The notes: generated by a model from the sequence alone, not told the origin. Positions 26,039 through 34,842 are shown, numbered from the stretch's first letter. The stretch: DNA of 39,846 nt from Lysobacterales bacterium (GCA_022844165.1 JALHMH010000040.1:1-39846), one strand, 5' to 3'. Made by a program: numbers and translations.

Positions 26039-28792
26039 TCATTCGAAGCCATCCGCGAGCATCGCGCTGGGGCCAGTCTGCAGACTATGGAACCACTGCT
26101 CGAAGTTCAGGTTCGCGTACGCCTGCAAGTTGTTGCTGCGCTCAAGTTCGAATTGGATGACCGCGGCCAGTTCCGGCGAGCCGTTCTGTGCCCAGCCCTC
26201 CCAAACCGTGCGCGCGCTGGCAAGCATCTGCGGGCTGAGCACGTGGCTGCTGCCATCGCCGTTGGCGAAAGCGGTGAGTGCGGGCAACAGATCGGCGAAG
26301 GTGCGTTGCCTTGCCTCGAAATGTTCGGTGAAGCCGAACGTGGTCCCCAGAATCTCGGCCGCATGGCGATGGTACAAGTCGAAGTAGTAGCGTCCGGCAG
26401 CCGTGGCCTCGAAACGCCCATGCAGCCTCGCCAGTAGTGGCGGTTGCGCGCTGCCGCGCTCCGGGTCAAATTCAAGGCTGATGAGATTGCAGCGACGCAC
26501 CAATTGACAAACACAAAGCCAAAGCACGAACTGACTCGATCGGATATTGGTTGGCGCCAAGGGGCTGCCGACACTCGGTGTGCCGTATTGCGTGGCGATG
26601 GCCAGTGTTCCCTGGGCATCGACAAACGCCAGGCGCGTACTGCCAAACTGCGTGAACGCTAAATGCTGCCCTGGCACTGCGTTGCCGAGCGGTTCGGCTT
26701 GCCAGATATCGCCTCCGTCCGCTTGCGCCAGGCGGATTCGGCGTTCTCCGGCTTGATCGTAGGTAAATAACAAGCGCGGCTGCGCGCCGCCTCGTTGCAC
26801 ATGCCTGAGTTGGGCATCGCGCATTTGGCGCTCAGCAGAGGGCGAGATGATCTCGCCCGCAATCTGAGTCCAGGAGCCATTTACCCAAATGGCATAGTCC
26901 AGCCGATGGGTGCCGGAAAAAGAGACCGAATAGGCGATGGCCGGGCGGTCCAATTGCGCGACGTCCAATGCCACCACCTGCGCGCCGTAAATCGAAAGTC
27001 CCGCATCGTTCAGCGGCGCCAACAGCGTTTCCGTGAGCACACCTGAGGGCCAGTCGGCGTCGATGCGCAGTACCCGGATTCCGCTGGTCCCGTCGCCCGC
27101 CGGATCATGGCCGGCAACGAACAACGATCCAGGAAAGCCGGTCGCAGCAAGACGAACGCGCGTCAGGCCGTCCGCGGCGACGAGCCAACGCGGCGCGTTG
27201 GCCGCAAGCCCTTGCGTCCATATGCGCGAGTGGGCCCCGTGGCGCAGCAGGACAAAGGCCCGACCGTCCGGCCCCAGCGCGAGGTCGAAGTCATCAGCGA
27301 GCGGCCCGCCGAGCGCCTGGATACTCCAATCGGAGCCGGTCCAGAATGCATAGTGCACTTGCCCGTTCGCGCTTTTCAGCGCCAGATGTGGGCGATCCAG
27401 GGAATCGACGTCCAGCCTGGCATCGTCGACATCCAGAGCTGGCGGCAAGGGGCGCTCGCTGAAACCACCATCAACCACAGTCCACACGCTGCCGCTGCCG
27501 TTCGGTACATGCTGCGCATAAAAGATGGGTGCTCCAGAACTATCCTCGGTCAACGCCAGAACACTGTCGGCAGAAAGTCCACTCGGGCCTTGCCTGATCA
27601 CCCAAGGAGGCAACTCGCGCACCCACACCAGGTCTCGATGGTTGCTGAAATCCAGCGCCAGCGCATGCAGCTGGCCTTCGCTGTCATAAGCAACGTCATG
27701 CACCTTCGCGAGCGAATGGATCGCCAGCTCGGAAAACGTCGCGCCGGGTCTTTCGCGAAAGAGACGGTATCGCTGGTTAAGATCATTGAAGGTCAACGCC
27801 CATTGCTGACCGGGCCCGACGGCCAGCGCGTTGGGCGCGAGACCTTGCGCGGTGAGCGCAGTCAGGATCGGGGCGCATGATCCAGCGCAAACGAACTGTG
27901 TTGATCCAGCCACGCGCACCCGGCGCTGCACGATATGCGGCGACGGTGCGCCAATGCTTGGGGGCGGCCGGGCGATGACGATTGCGATCTCAGAACTGCC
28001 ATCGGCCCGCGTGGCGAAGTATTGCCATTGCAGACGATCGCCGTTGCCCGGTACGAAGGTCGCAATCGGTTGATCGGCAACTTGCGATCCCGCGATGCGC
28101 GCCCAACGCACCTGGTGCGAACTGGAATCGAGTTCAGCGTAGACCAATTCGGGGTGAGCCAGCGTGCCGATGGGTTGCACGGCAAACGCCGGTCGCGATG
28201 CTGTCGAGGTGACGCCAAACGGCGCTACAGCTGACCAGGTGCCGAGCGCTCGTTGCTGAACTCGCAGCACACCGACGCCATCGCTGCGCGCCGTATCGAT
28301 CCACGCTGCGATCGGCTCGCTTGCCGCGTTCATGGTCAGCGTGGGTGTCGCAACGTTGCCGACATCCAGCACATGCCGCACAGGTGCACCCGGAATGGCT
28401 TCGATGTGCACCAAGACATCGTCCGCCGTTCCTGCGCCATGCGGCTCGATCAGCAGCACATGCACCCGCCCGCTGGCATTGATAGCGATGCGCATATCGC
28501 GGGTACTGTCGCCGACAGTGCCGAGCATCTGCACCGTGCCGATCTTTTCGCGGCGCCAGGCCCAACCATCGTAGCGCCGCAGGAATAACTCCGCCGGGCG
28601 CACCTGGGTGCTATTCAGTGTTGCGGTGTCGATCAGCGCGACCACCGGATGATCGGTCTGCGGATTGATTGCCATCGCGGCGTAGACATCGCTCGATCCC
28701 AGAGACTCGACCATCTCATAACGCGCCGCAGTCGGCGTCTCGGGAAAGCTGATTGCCGATAGGGCGGCGGCGAGCCACAGGGCGACACTCAT
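26039..28792 (-). CDS. Large exported propeller-like protein with C-terminal ADGFE motif
   Basis: 917 aa from ATG 28792, which overlaps the stop of a short upstream ORF (ATGA) and gives a signal peptide (SVALWLAAALSAISF). Most of the protein (about 25-740) consists of repeating beta units of the form hydrophobic strand, D/N turn, aromatic strand (for example LALKSANGQVHYAFWTGSDW and LDYAIWVNGSWTQIAG), as in beta-propellers. The last 170 residues are helical (FADLLPALTAFANG) and the protein ends LADGFE. No catalytic motif is recognised. The gap to the sigma gene is 39 bp on the same strand, so it is probably co-regulated. It may be a secreted ligand-binding protein or the sigma target; this is inference. 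Confidence 0.75.
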   Translation of the reverse strand: MSVALWLAAALSAISFPETPTAARYEMVESLGSSDVYAAMAINPQTDHPVVALIDTATLNSTQVRPAELFLRRYDGWAWRREKIGTVQMLGTVGDSTRDMRIAINASGRVHVLLIEPHGAGTADDVLVHIEAIPGAPVRHVLDVGNVATPTLTMNAASEPIAAWIDTARSDGVGVLRVQQRALGTWSAVAPFGVTSTASRPAFAVQPIGTLAHPELVYAELDSSSHQVRWARIAGSQVADQPIATFVPGNGDRLQWQYFATRADGSSEIAIVIARPPPSIGAPSPHIVQRRVRVAGSTQFVCAGSCAPILTALTAQGLAPNALAVGPGQQWALTFNDLNQRYRLFRERPGATFSELAIHSLAKVHDVAYDSEGQLHALALDFSNHRDLVWVRELPPWVIRQGPSGLSADSVLALTEDSSGAPIFYAQHVPNGSGSVWTVVDGGFSERPLPPALDVDDARLDVDSLDRPHLALKSANGQVHYAFWTGSDWSIQALGGPLADDFDLALGPDGRAFVLLRHGAHSRIWTQGLAANAPRWLVAADGLTRVRLAATGFPGSLFVAGHDPAGDGTSGIRVLRIDADWPSGVLTETLLAPLNDAGLSIYGAQVVALDVAQLDRPAIAYSVSFSGTHRLDYAIWVNGSWTQIAGEIISPSAERQMRDAQLRHVQRGGAQPRLLFTYDQAGERRIRLAQADGGDIWQAEPLGNAVPGQHLAFTQFGSTRLAFVDAQGTLAIATQYGTPSVGSPLAPTNIRSSQFVLWLCVCQLVRRCNLISLEFDPERGSAQPPLLARLHGRFEATAAGRYYFDLYHRHAAEILGTTFGFTEHFEARQRTFADLLPALTAFANGDGSSHVLSPQMLASARTVWEGWAQNGSPELAAVIQFELERSNNLQAYANLNFEQWFHSLQTGPSAMLADGFE

Positions 28793-28917
28793 GACGGCGT
28801 CCGAAGCAATGCGTTGCTGGCCAGCCCACCAAGCTGGCAATTGCAGACAAAGAAAGCCGCCGGTACCGGTGCGCTCCACATCGGCAACAGCAACCATAGC
28901 CAGCGAAATCCGCACAT
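28789..28917 (-). CDS. Short hydrophobic ORF coupled to the 917-aa exported protein
   Basis: 42 codons from ATG 28917, with the SD GGGAG about 8 nt upstream, ending TGA 28791-28789. That stop overlaps the ATG of the large exported gene (ATGA), a layout typical of translational coupling. The peptide starts MCGFRWLWLLLPMWSAPVPA, which looks like a signal peptide, followed by a Cys-containing tail. It might be a leader peptide, a small secreted peptide, or a displaced signal peptide of the next gene after a frameshift. An in-frame ATG further up (28980) would extend it by 21 residues. Confidence 0.45.
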   Translation of the reverse strand: MCGFRWLWLLLPMWSAPVPAAFFVCNCQLGGLASNALLRTPS

Positions 28918-29276
28918 CGTTCTTTCTCCCGAGACCGTCAGGTACCAGACGAGCGAAATGCGCAGTTTTTCTCGCGCCATCGCAGCGCCCTCGCAATGCG
29001 CGTGCGCGCGCCGAATGCACGAACAGCATCGCGGCGTTCGCCGTGCACTCAGACGATTCGAGTCAGGCTTTGCAGGTGCGTGCCGGCGACGTCCAATTCG
29101 ATCCGAAGGTGCGAAGTTCGGCCAAGAACGCGCCCGCCAGCGCAGCTTACGGAGCTCGGCTCCGTGCGACTCGCCCCCGCCAGATCGTGCCCACCTCGTC
29201 GTTCGGAAGTTCGTCTACAAAGTGCATTCCGATCTTGCTCAACACAGGATCGGAATCGACACACCATTCGGCGCGA
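28918..29276. other. Gap with possible decayed coding sequence
   Basis: About 360 bp between the short coupled ORF and the DUF4349 remnant. No intact gene is convincing. Minus-strand pieces read as fairly protein-like (VLSKIGMHFVDELPNDEVG in one frame, HLRIELDVAGTHLQSLTRIV in another, stop at 29049), which may be a frameshifted fragment. The imperfect hairpin ACGGAG/CTCCGT lies at 29149-29165. The promoter of the sigma/CHAT operon should lie here. Confidence 0.35.
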
Positions 29277-29627
29277 TCAGCCCCGGCGCGCGCCGGTCGC
29301 CCATCGCCAGAGCAATCGCCACAACAGCGCCAGCGGGAACAACAGGAACAGGAAGGGAAGCGCATAGGCAGCTGCCTCAATGGCTTCGGCGGCACCGTCG
29401 AGGAACTGATCAGCCGCATCGCCGATGGCTTCGGCCAATGCCGCCGAGCGCGACGGCGGCGGCTTGATGGCGTTGAATTCCAAGGTCAGCAGATTGGTCT
29501 CCAAACGCAGCGCGTGCTGCGCAGCCATGCGTTCCGCTGCTGCTCTTTCGGCCTCTAACGTCGCCAGCTCGCGGGCCAGCTGCAGGTGGTCGGCGACGCT
29601 GGTCGTCCTTGTCGACTGCCCGATCAC
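29277..29627 (-). pseudogene. 5'-truncated DUF4349-like membrane protein remnant
   Basis: A 116-codon frame whose sequence fits only the C-terminal half of DUF4349 proteins: a coiled-coil end (LQLARELATLEAERAAAERMA), a strand (ETNLLTLEF), then an amphipathic helix and a final TM with basic tail (PFLFLLFPLALLWRLLWRW). The usual N-terminal signal peptide and globular half (about 150 residues) are absent, and only 100 bp separate its start (GTG 29627) from the next gene. It is probably a remnant left by a rearrangement. It could still make a short membrane peptide. Confidence 0.55.
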
Positions 29628-29728
29628 GAACGGTTAACTGCCGATTGGGCCGCGCTTCGAATCACCGTGAGGTGAGAAAATTTGTGGTCAGGCGTCGTCG
29701 ATAACACCCATTGACGGAGAACTGCGAT

Positions 29729-32410
29729 ATGCGAAGCTTGGCAATGGCAACACTGGCAGGAGCGCTTTTGCTGCTCTTCGCAGCTGCGCCCGACGCGTCG
29801 GCAGCATGGCCGCCGCCCACGCCGGCGCAGATCAGCTTGAGCGTGCGCAACACGAGTGCGGTCGACCGCAACGAGCTGGTGCGCGGCGGCGTACCGTTGC
29901 CGCGAGCGCTGTCGCTGACTCACACCGGCAGCTTGGCGATTGTCGACCAAAACGGCGTTGCGGTGCCTGCTGCCTTTCAAGTGCTGGCGCGTTGGAATGC
30001 GCCGCGTAACGACAACAGTGCGCCAATACAGTGGTTGTTGGTGCGGTTCTTGGCCTCCATGCCCGCAGGAGGCACGCGCAGTTTTACGCTACGCACCGAC
30101 GGCAGCATCGTCAATCCAGCCCCGCAAGTGGTCGTCACCGTGGCGCCGGATGGGAGCGGCCTGCGCGTTGACACCGGAATCGCGAGGTTCGTTGTGGGTA
30201 GCGATTTATCGCGCGTCTTCGATCGCATCGAGCGTCCTATCCTCACCCCACTGGCGAGCAGTCAATTCAGCTCGACGATCAATGGGAATGCCGCGAACGG
30301 ATTCGGTCAGGCGCGACGCGTGATCGTCGAACACGCTGATGCACTCAGTGCCACGATCATTGTCGAAGGTGTATATGGCCACGCGAATGTCGGCAACGGC
30401 GGCATCAGTGGCGGCCGCCGTCTCGAGTTTGCCGCCGGTTCAGGTGCGGTCAGCGTTCGCGAATGGATCGATTGGGAGGGCCAACGCTGCGCCGTTGAGC
30501 AGCTCGACTGCGGCAACGGACTGAACGCCGTTTCACTGGATCGTTGGCGCGTGCAGTTGCTGCCCACGCTGGGCGCAGGAACAACATTGACGATGCAGGC
30601 CAGCGAAGCGGCCCCGCCAGCGAGCGTTTCTGTTGCGCCGGGGGATATCGCAATGCTGCGCCAATTGCGGCGCAGCGATCGACAGCAGCCGCAACGCTTC
30701 GAACTGGCGCTGCCGGGCCAACCACTGCGCAGCGGCGCGCGCGCGGATCGAGCGGTGGCGTTGCTCTCCGGCAGCGCCGGCGCATTGGGTGTGACCATCG
30801 GTGGTATGGCCGACTACGAGCCTCAGGCGCTGCGTTTACTCGCAAATGGCGCACTCGCTCTCGATCTGGCCGACGATGCCGTTTGGCTGGCGGCGCGCCA
30901 GGGCGCCTTCGCTACCTATCGCGTCGGCGCTTATGCGCCCGGCACATCGTTCGCGGCAGCGGGTGCCGACCTTTGGCCGGCACTCAATGCACCGTTGACA
31001 GCGATGCCGACCGCCGAGTGGATTGCCGCATCGCGCGCGACGGATGAGTTTCCGATCGGGACCTTGCCGCCGGCGTTGGCCGGATTCGATACCGCTCTGG
31101 ACGACTTGATCGACCGCACCATCGAGTTGCGCCGCGACCGTGGTTTGGAGGGTTTGACGACCTTCGGCTTATATCCGCGGAACTGGGGCAATCCGGTGCT
31201 CAGCGACGAGATCGATTGTGGTCCAGGCCAGGACCCGACGCCGGGCAACGATTGGGATGATCCATTCTGGTGCGCCACCTGGACCGACTATCACAACACA
31301 ACGGCGATGGCAGTCATCGCTGCCTGGCGCCACGCAGATCCGGCGCCGATCCATCACCTGGCTCGCCCGGCGGCGTTGCGATCCTTGCACACGCAAATGC
31401 TGCGTTGTGCACCGAGTGACGGCTATTTCTACTGCGGGCAGTTTCCGACTGGCTACGGCGGTTACCGAGTCGATTTCAACAGTTCGCATGCCTATGTCGA
31501 AAACCTGATCCTCTACTATTGGTTGAGTGGCGATCGCACCGTGATCGAGCGCTTGCAGCGCGGCGCAAACACCATGCGCGGCTACCTATGTCCGGGTCGC
31601 GGCAGTACACCGCCCGGGCCGATCTGCAGTCCGACGACGCCGATCAGCGACGAATTTGCCGGCGTCAATGATCGTGTTGCGAGTCAGTTCTATCAGATCT
31701 TCCGGTTTGTCGGCCTTGCCTCCGATGACGCGAGTTTCCTCGACGACTGGCGAAGTAATACGGCACGATTCCTGACGCAGAACTTTGCGCTGGTGCAACA
31801 GGGTGGTCAGCTGCTCGGATTTACGGAACCTTCGGGCGCTGGCAGCACGACCATCATCGGTGGTCCGGGCAGCTACTATTCGACGCAACTGTGGATGGCA
31901 TCGATCTACGACTTCAACCTATTGCATCGACTGCAAATCGACACGCAGGACGCACCCCTGGGGTTGCCGGCGGTCACGCCCAGCGCCGCCCAACAGGGTT
32001 TTGCCCGTGCGCTGCGTGCGATCGGGCAGACGCCGCCTGGCAACGGCAGCGCGGCGGGAACGTGGCCAAACACTGTGCGCTTTACGTTCAGCGGCGCTCG
32101 CATTGGCGGCAACCTCACCGCGCTGGAACCTGGGTGGGTTCCAAATTCGATGCCACAGCCATGTTTCGACGATTGTTTGTACGACACGGGCAAGTCGCCG
32201 CTGAGCGCAGTATTCGCCCGCGCAGCCGACGAAACTGGCGATCCGCAACTGCGCGCTTCAGCGTTGGACTTTGCTTTGTTGGCTCTGCAATCGATTGCCA
32301 CGACCCCGCAACCGATGAGTAAATCCAGCGGTGAATTGTTCGGACGACTGACAGCAGCGGTCGCGCGATTGGCCGCGGACGAATCCGTATTCGGTGATGG
32401 CTTTGAGTAG
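29729..32410 (+). CDS. Exported PcRGLX/YetA-like protein, putative polysaccharide-active
   Basis: 893 aa from ATG 29729; SD GGAGAA lies 9 nt upstream, and the in-frame TTG 29711 is less likely. The signal peptide runs to DASAA. The N-terminal region (about 35-350) has the pattern SVRNTSAVDRNELVRGGVPLP and APIQWLLVRFLASMPAG seen in the N-terminal domain of PcRGLX/YetA-like (exo-rhamnogalacturonan lyase-related) proteins. The C-terminal half is an alpha-toroid-like region with conserved aromatics (DYHNTTAMAVIAAW and GYRVDFNSSHAYVENLILYY). It ends SVFGDGFE. A lyase or hydrolase of pectin-like polymers is possible, but the catalytic residues cannot be assigned. It is monocistronic, followed by a hairpin at 32494. 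Confidence 0.65.
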   Translation: MRSLAMATLAGALLLLFAAAPDASAAWPPPTPAQISLSVRNTSAVDRNELVRGGVPLPRALSLTHTGSLAIVDQNGVAVPAAFQVLARWNAPRNDNSAPIQWLLVRFLASMPAGGTRSFTLRTDGSIVNPAPQVVVTVAPDGSGLRVDTGIARFVVGSDLSRVFDRIERPILTPLASSQFSSTINGNAANGFGQARRVIVEHADALSATIIVEGVYGHANVGNGGISGGRRLEFAAGSGAVSVREWIDWEGQRCAVEQLDCGNGLNAVSLDRWRVQLLPTLGAGTTLTMQASEAAPPASVSVAPGDIAMLRQLRRSDRQQPQRFELALPGQPLRSGARADRAVALLSGSAGALGVTIGGMADYEPQALRLLANGALALDLADDAVWLAARQGAFATYRVGAYAPGTSFAAAGADLWPALNAPLTAMPTAEWIAASRATDEFPIGTLPPALAGFDTALDDLIDRTIELRRDRGLEGLTTFGLYPRNWGNPVLSDEIDCGPGQDPTPGNDWDDPFWCATWTDYHNTTAMAVIAAWRHADPAPIHHLARPAALRSLHTQMLRCAPSDGYFYCGQFPTGYGGYRVDFNSSHAYVENLILYYWLSGDRTVIERLQRGANTMRGYLCPGRGSTPPGPICSPTTPISDEFAGVNDRVASQFYQIFRFVGLASDDASFLDDWRSNTARFLTQNFALVQQGGQLLGFTEPSGAGSTTIIGGPGSYYSTQLWMASIYDFNLLHRLQIDTQDAPLGLPAVTPSAAQQGFARALRAIGQTPPGNGSAAGTWPNTVRFTFSGARIGGNLTALEPGWVPNSMPQPCFDDCLYDTGKSPLSAVFARAADETGDPQLRASALDFALLALQSIATTPQPMSKSSGELFGRLTAAVARLAADESVFGDGFE

Positions 32411-32493
32411 CGCAAAAGTGCCTGTCACCTGATCCGTTCCTTATGTTCGCGTCGCGCTGCGCCAGTACGTGCGCGCGTCGTTGACAGCTCCAA

Positions 32494-32518
32494 GACAGCC
32501 CGGTGGCGCCGGGCTGTC
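32494..32518. terminator. Bidirectional hairpin between PcRGLX-like gene and mscL
   Basis: A perfect 10-bp GC-rich stem GACAGCCCGG/CCGGGCTGTC with a TGGCG loop lies between two convergent genes. There is no U-tract on either side, so strength is uncertain, but the position fits a shared terminator. Confidence 0.5.
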
Positions 32519-32533
32519 CGATCCGAGCTTAGG

Positions 32534-32950
32534 CTAGGACTTCTTTAACAGATCGCGAATTTCACGCAGCAACAGCACGTCGTCCGGTGTCGCTGGTGCA
32601 GGTGCCGGCGCTTCCTCGGCTTTTTTCTTGACTCGATTCATGGCCTTGATCACCAGGAACAGGGCCCAGGCAACGATCACGAACTGGATCATGGCATTGA
32701 TGAATTCGCCATAGCCGATCGCGACCTCAGGCGTGACCACCTTTTCGGCTTCCATCACCGCGGACTGGATGACGAATTTTTTGTCGGCGAAATCAATGCC
32801 ACCGGTCAACAAACCAATCGGCGGCATCAAGACTTTTTCCACCAGCACACTGACGATTTTGCCGAATGCACCACCAATGATGACGCCGACCGCAAGGTCG
32901 ACCACGTTGCCACGCATCGCAAAATCGCGAAACTCGCTCACAATGCTCAT
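32534..32950 (-). CDS. mscL: Large-conductance mechanosensitive channel
   Basis: 138 aa from ATG 32950, fixed by the SD GGGGAG and the family N-terminus MSIVSEFRDFAMRGNVVDLA. TM1 (GVIIGGAFGKIVSVLVEKVLMPPIG) lines the pore. A periplasmic loop and TM2 (FINAMIQFVIVAWALFLVIKAMN) follow, then a charged cytoplasmic helix ending LLREIRDLLKK. MscL opens under hypoosmotic shock to release solutes. All hallmarks and the length are standard. It is monocistronic, downstream of rpmJ and separated from it by a terminator. Confidence 0.97.
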   Translation of the reverse strand: MSIVSEFRDFAMRGNVVDLAVGVIIGGAFGKIVSVLVEKVLMPPIGLLTGGIDFADKKFVIQSAVMEAEKVVTPEVAIGYGEFINAMIQFVIVAWALFLVIKAMNRVKKKAEEAPAPAPATPDDVLLLREIRDLLKKS

Positions 32951-33062
32951 CGTTTGACTCCCCAATTGGCTACGAAAGACGGGATCGCCCTTCGGTGGGC
33001 GAATCTAACGTATCGCCGATCCCGCAGATGGGTTTGACACAGGAATTTCAAATCGCGGACAC

Positions 33063-33088
33063 AAAAAAGGCCGCATCGAGCGGCCCTT
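33063..33088 (-). terminator. Rho-independent terminator of rpmJ
   Basis: On the minus strand GGGCCGC-TCGAT-GCGGCC is followed by TTTTTTGT, a classical intrinsic terminator 20 bp after the rpmJ stop. Confidence 0.85.
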
Positions 33089-33108
33089 TCCGGCGTAGCA
33101 GCAAACGA

Positions 33109-33234
33109 TCAGCGCTGGCGAGCTTTGAAACGCGGGTTGCTCTTGCAGATAACGAACACTTTGCCGCGGCGACGTACAACTTTGCAATCGCGATGGCGCG
33201 ACTTTGCAGACTTCAGAGACGAGAGTACCTTCAT
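33109..33234 (-). CDS. rpmJ: 50S ribosomal protein L36, type B (zinc-independent)
   Basis: 41 aa, [20 protein letters not shown] then [21 protein letters not shown]. It matches the L36 paralogue that lacks the complete zinc ribbon: only C17 and C30 of the usual three Cys and one His remain. This is the YkgO-type and the form typical of Xanthomonadales. It is a component of the large subunit. ATG 33234 is clear. It is transcribed alone, with its own promoter and intrinsic terminator. In E. coli the equivalent copy is induced under zinc limitation, but here no Zur site is seen. Confidence 0.96.
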   Translation of the reverse strand: MKVLSSLKSAKSRHRDCKVVRRRGKVFVICKSNPRFKARQR

Positions 33235-33272
33235 GACGCACCATCCGTGATGTGAAAACTTCCGAGCCGGCG

Positions 33273-33302
33273 ATTCTAGTCGTGATCGACAGCCGACGGC
33301 AA
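33273..33302 (-). promoter_or_regulatory. Candidate rpmJ promoter
   Basis: On the minus strand TTGCCG (33302-33297) and TAGAAT (33278-33273) are spaced 18 bp. Transcription would start near 33266, about 30 nt before rpmJ. Confidence 0.5.
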
Positions 33303-33378
33303 GTCGCCACTGCGCTACGATCCTCGCGACAGCTTGCCTTCGTTTAGACTTCTCGCTAAAGCAGCATTTGAGTGGGCC

Positions 33379-34128
33379 ATGCCAGTACTCCTGATTCTCT
33401 CTTTGATCTTGCAGTTCGTCTGTCTGGTGCACATGGTTCGCTCAAGGCGGCCGTACTGGTGGGCTTTTGTCATCATGCTGGGTTCCTTCATGGGGGTTGC
33501 GGTGTATGCGTTCACGCAAATCCTGCCAGATCTGCAAAGTGATCCCCGGGCCAGACGCGCGGCCGTAGGGGCACTGAAAAAGATCGACCCCACGCGGGAC
33601 CTGCGGCGTTTGCGCGACGAGCTATCGCGGGCCGATACCGTGATGAACAAAATGAATCTGGGTGCCGAGTTTCTTGCACTCGGCGAAGCCGCGGAAGCCG
33701 AGGCGATTTTCAAAGGGTGTCTGACAGGTCTGCACGCGCAGGCGCCGGACATCCTTCTGGCTTTGGCGCAAGCGCAATTTGTGCAGGGGAAGGCGGGCGA
33801 GACGCACGCAACCCTCACTCGATTGATCGAGCACAACCCCGAGTTCAAGTCCGCAGATGGGCACTTGCTATTCGCTCGCGCCTTGCAAGCGCTGGGCCGC
33901 GACGACGAGGCGTTGGCAGAATTTGCGGTGTTGCAGGAAAGCTACCCCGGCGAAGAAGCCCGCGTGCGTTATGCGCAGCTGTTGATTGCCCACCATCAAG
34001 TCGCCGACGCCAAAGCCGTTCTGCAGAAAACATTGGAGCGCGTGCGCGTGGCGCCAAAGTACTACCAGCGTGCGCAGCGCCAGTGGGCGGACGAAGCCAA
34101 AGCACTCAATGACTCGCTCCGTGCGTAG
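33379..34128 (+). CDS. Membrane-anchored TPR protein
   Basis: About 249 aa from ATG 33379; an in-frame TTG at 33334 is less likely. Two hydrophobic segments at the N-terminus ([20 protein letters not shown] and about 26-45) anchor it, followed by a cytoplasmic TPR region (about 80-235; [20 protein letters not shown] and [20 protein letters not shown]). The N-terminus resembles the phospholipase-D-type N-terminal membrane module. Similar small TPR membrane proteins act as assembly scaffolds, but no partner is known here. Transcribed alone, divergent from rpmJ. Confidence 0.75.
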   Translation: MPVLLILSLILQFVCLVHMVRSRRPYWWAFVIMLGSFMGVAVYAFTQILPDLQSDPRARRAAVGALKKIDPTRDLRRLRDELSRADTVMNKMNLGAEFLALGEAAEAEAIFKGCLTGLHAQAPDILLALAQAQFVQGKAGETHATLTRLIEHNPEFKSADGHLLFARALQALGRDDEALAEFAVLQESYPGEEARVRYAQLLIAHHQVADAKAVLQKTLERVRVAPKYYQRAQRQWADEAKALNDSLRA

Positions 34129-34215
34129 TGTTTCGGAGGGGCGAGGTGAGTTGGTCCGCCTGGGTGTTTTGCCGGGTGACGAGCGGCGTGCCTTCGCCCG
34201 CCGCTGATAGTCGGC

Positions 34216-34232
34216 ATTGCGCACAGCGCAAT
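34216..34232. terminator. Hairpin after membrane TPR gene
   Basis: A perfect 7-bp stem ATTGCGC-ACA-GCGCAAT lies 90 bp after the TPR-gene stop. There is no U-tract, so termination is only suggested by position. Confidence 0.35.
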
Positions 34233-34277
34233 TCGGTGTTGCGACCGGCCACGCTAGCCGTATTGAGTGCTCGTCCC

Positions 34278-34319
34278 TAGATTCGGTTCCGCGCAGCGTT
34301 CGCTGCACCCTCGAATCTA
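34278..34319 (+). promoter_or_regulatory. Nested stem-loop in the YHS-gene leader
   Basis: An outer stem TAGATTCG (34278-34285) pairs with CGAATCTA (34312-34319) and encloses an inner perfect hairpin GCAGCG-TT-CGCTGC (34293-34306). The structure ends just before the SD (AAAGGTGAG) of the YHS gene at 34332. Such a leader may affect translation or mRNA stability. Function is unknown. Confidence 0.45.
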
Positions 34320-34331
34320 CAAAGGTGAGTC

Positions 34332-34814
34332 ATGAACAAAAGGATCCAAGTGATCGCTATCGCATTGGCGCTGGCCCTGGGCAGTGCGGCCACGTCCGCT
34401 ATCGCCTTCGATGCCTCGTCCAGGGCTGAGATCAACGTGAGCAGCGGAGGCGTCATCGTTTCGGGATACGACGTGGTGGCATATCACGCCGGCAAGGCAG
34501 AGAAGGGCAGCGCCCGCTTCTCGGCTGAATACAATGGCGCGATTTACTATTTCGCCAGCGCGACCAACCGCGATGCCTTCCAGCAGGCGCCACAAAAATA
34601 TGCGCCGGCCTATGGCGGATTCTGTGCGATGGGCGTTGCGCTTGGCCAGAAGTTCGATGTCGATCCGACCCAGTTCAAAGTCGTCGATGGCGTGCTGTAC
34701 CTGAATAAGGACCCAGAGGTCGCCGTCCTCTGGTCCAAGGCCATCCCCAAACATATTGGCGACGCGGATCAGCAGTGGCCGGCCATTAAGACCCAGGCGC
34801 CTGCGGATTTGTAA
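34332..34814 (+). CDS. Exported YHS-domain protein
   Basis: 160 aa with signal peptide (cleavage near AIA, residue 25). The YHS domain core is present: VIVSGYDVVAYHAGKAEKGS, AIYYFASATNRDAFQQAPQ and KYAPAYGGFCAMGVALGQK. It ends with the family motif VLYLN and the A-D-x-x-W-P tail. YHS proteins are small periplasmic proteins thought to bind metal (residues in YGGFCA), often next to metal or copper genes. None lies beside it here. SD and ATG 34332 are unambiguous. Monocistronic. Confidence 0.9.
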   Translation: MNKRIQVIAIALALALGSAATSAIAFDASSRAEINVSSGGVIVSGYDVVAYHAGKAEKGSARFSAEYNGAIYYFASATNRDAFQQAPQKYAPAYGGFCAMGVALGQKFDVDPTQFKVVDGVLYLNKDPEVAVLWSKAIPKHIGDADQQWPAIKTQAPADL

Positions 34815-34842
34815 GAACCATCGCGGTCGCGCGCACCACGGC

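Noticed and set aside
22969..29030. CRISPR-associated origin of the CHAT/sigma locus
   Set aside because: No CRISPR repeats or cas genes anywhere in the window; only the protease-sigma pairing is analogous.
28791..29558. 255-codon plus-strand frame over the DUF4349 remnant
   Set aside because: Low-complexity Arg/Ala/Ser-rich product without SD; the minus strand shows the recognisable DUF4349 tail instead.
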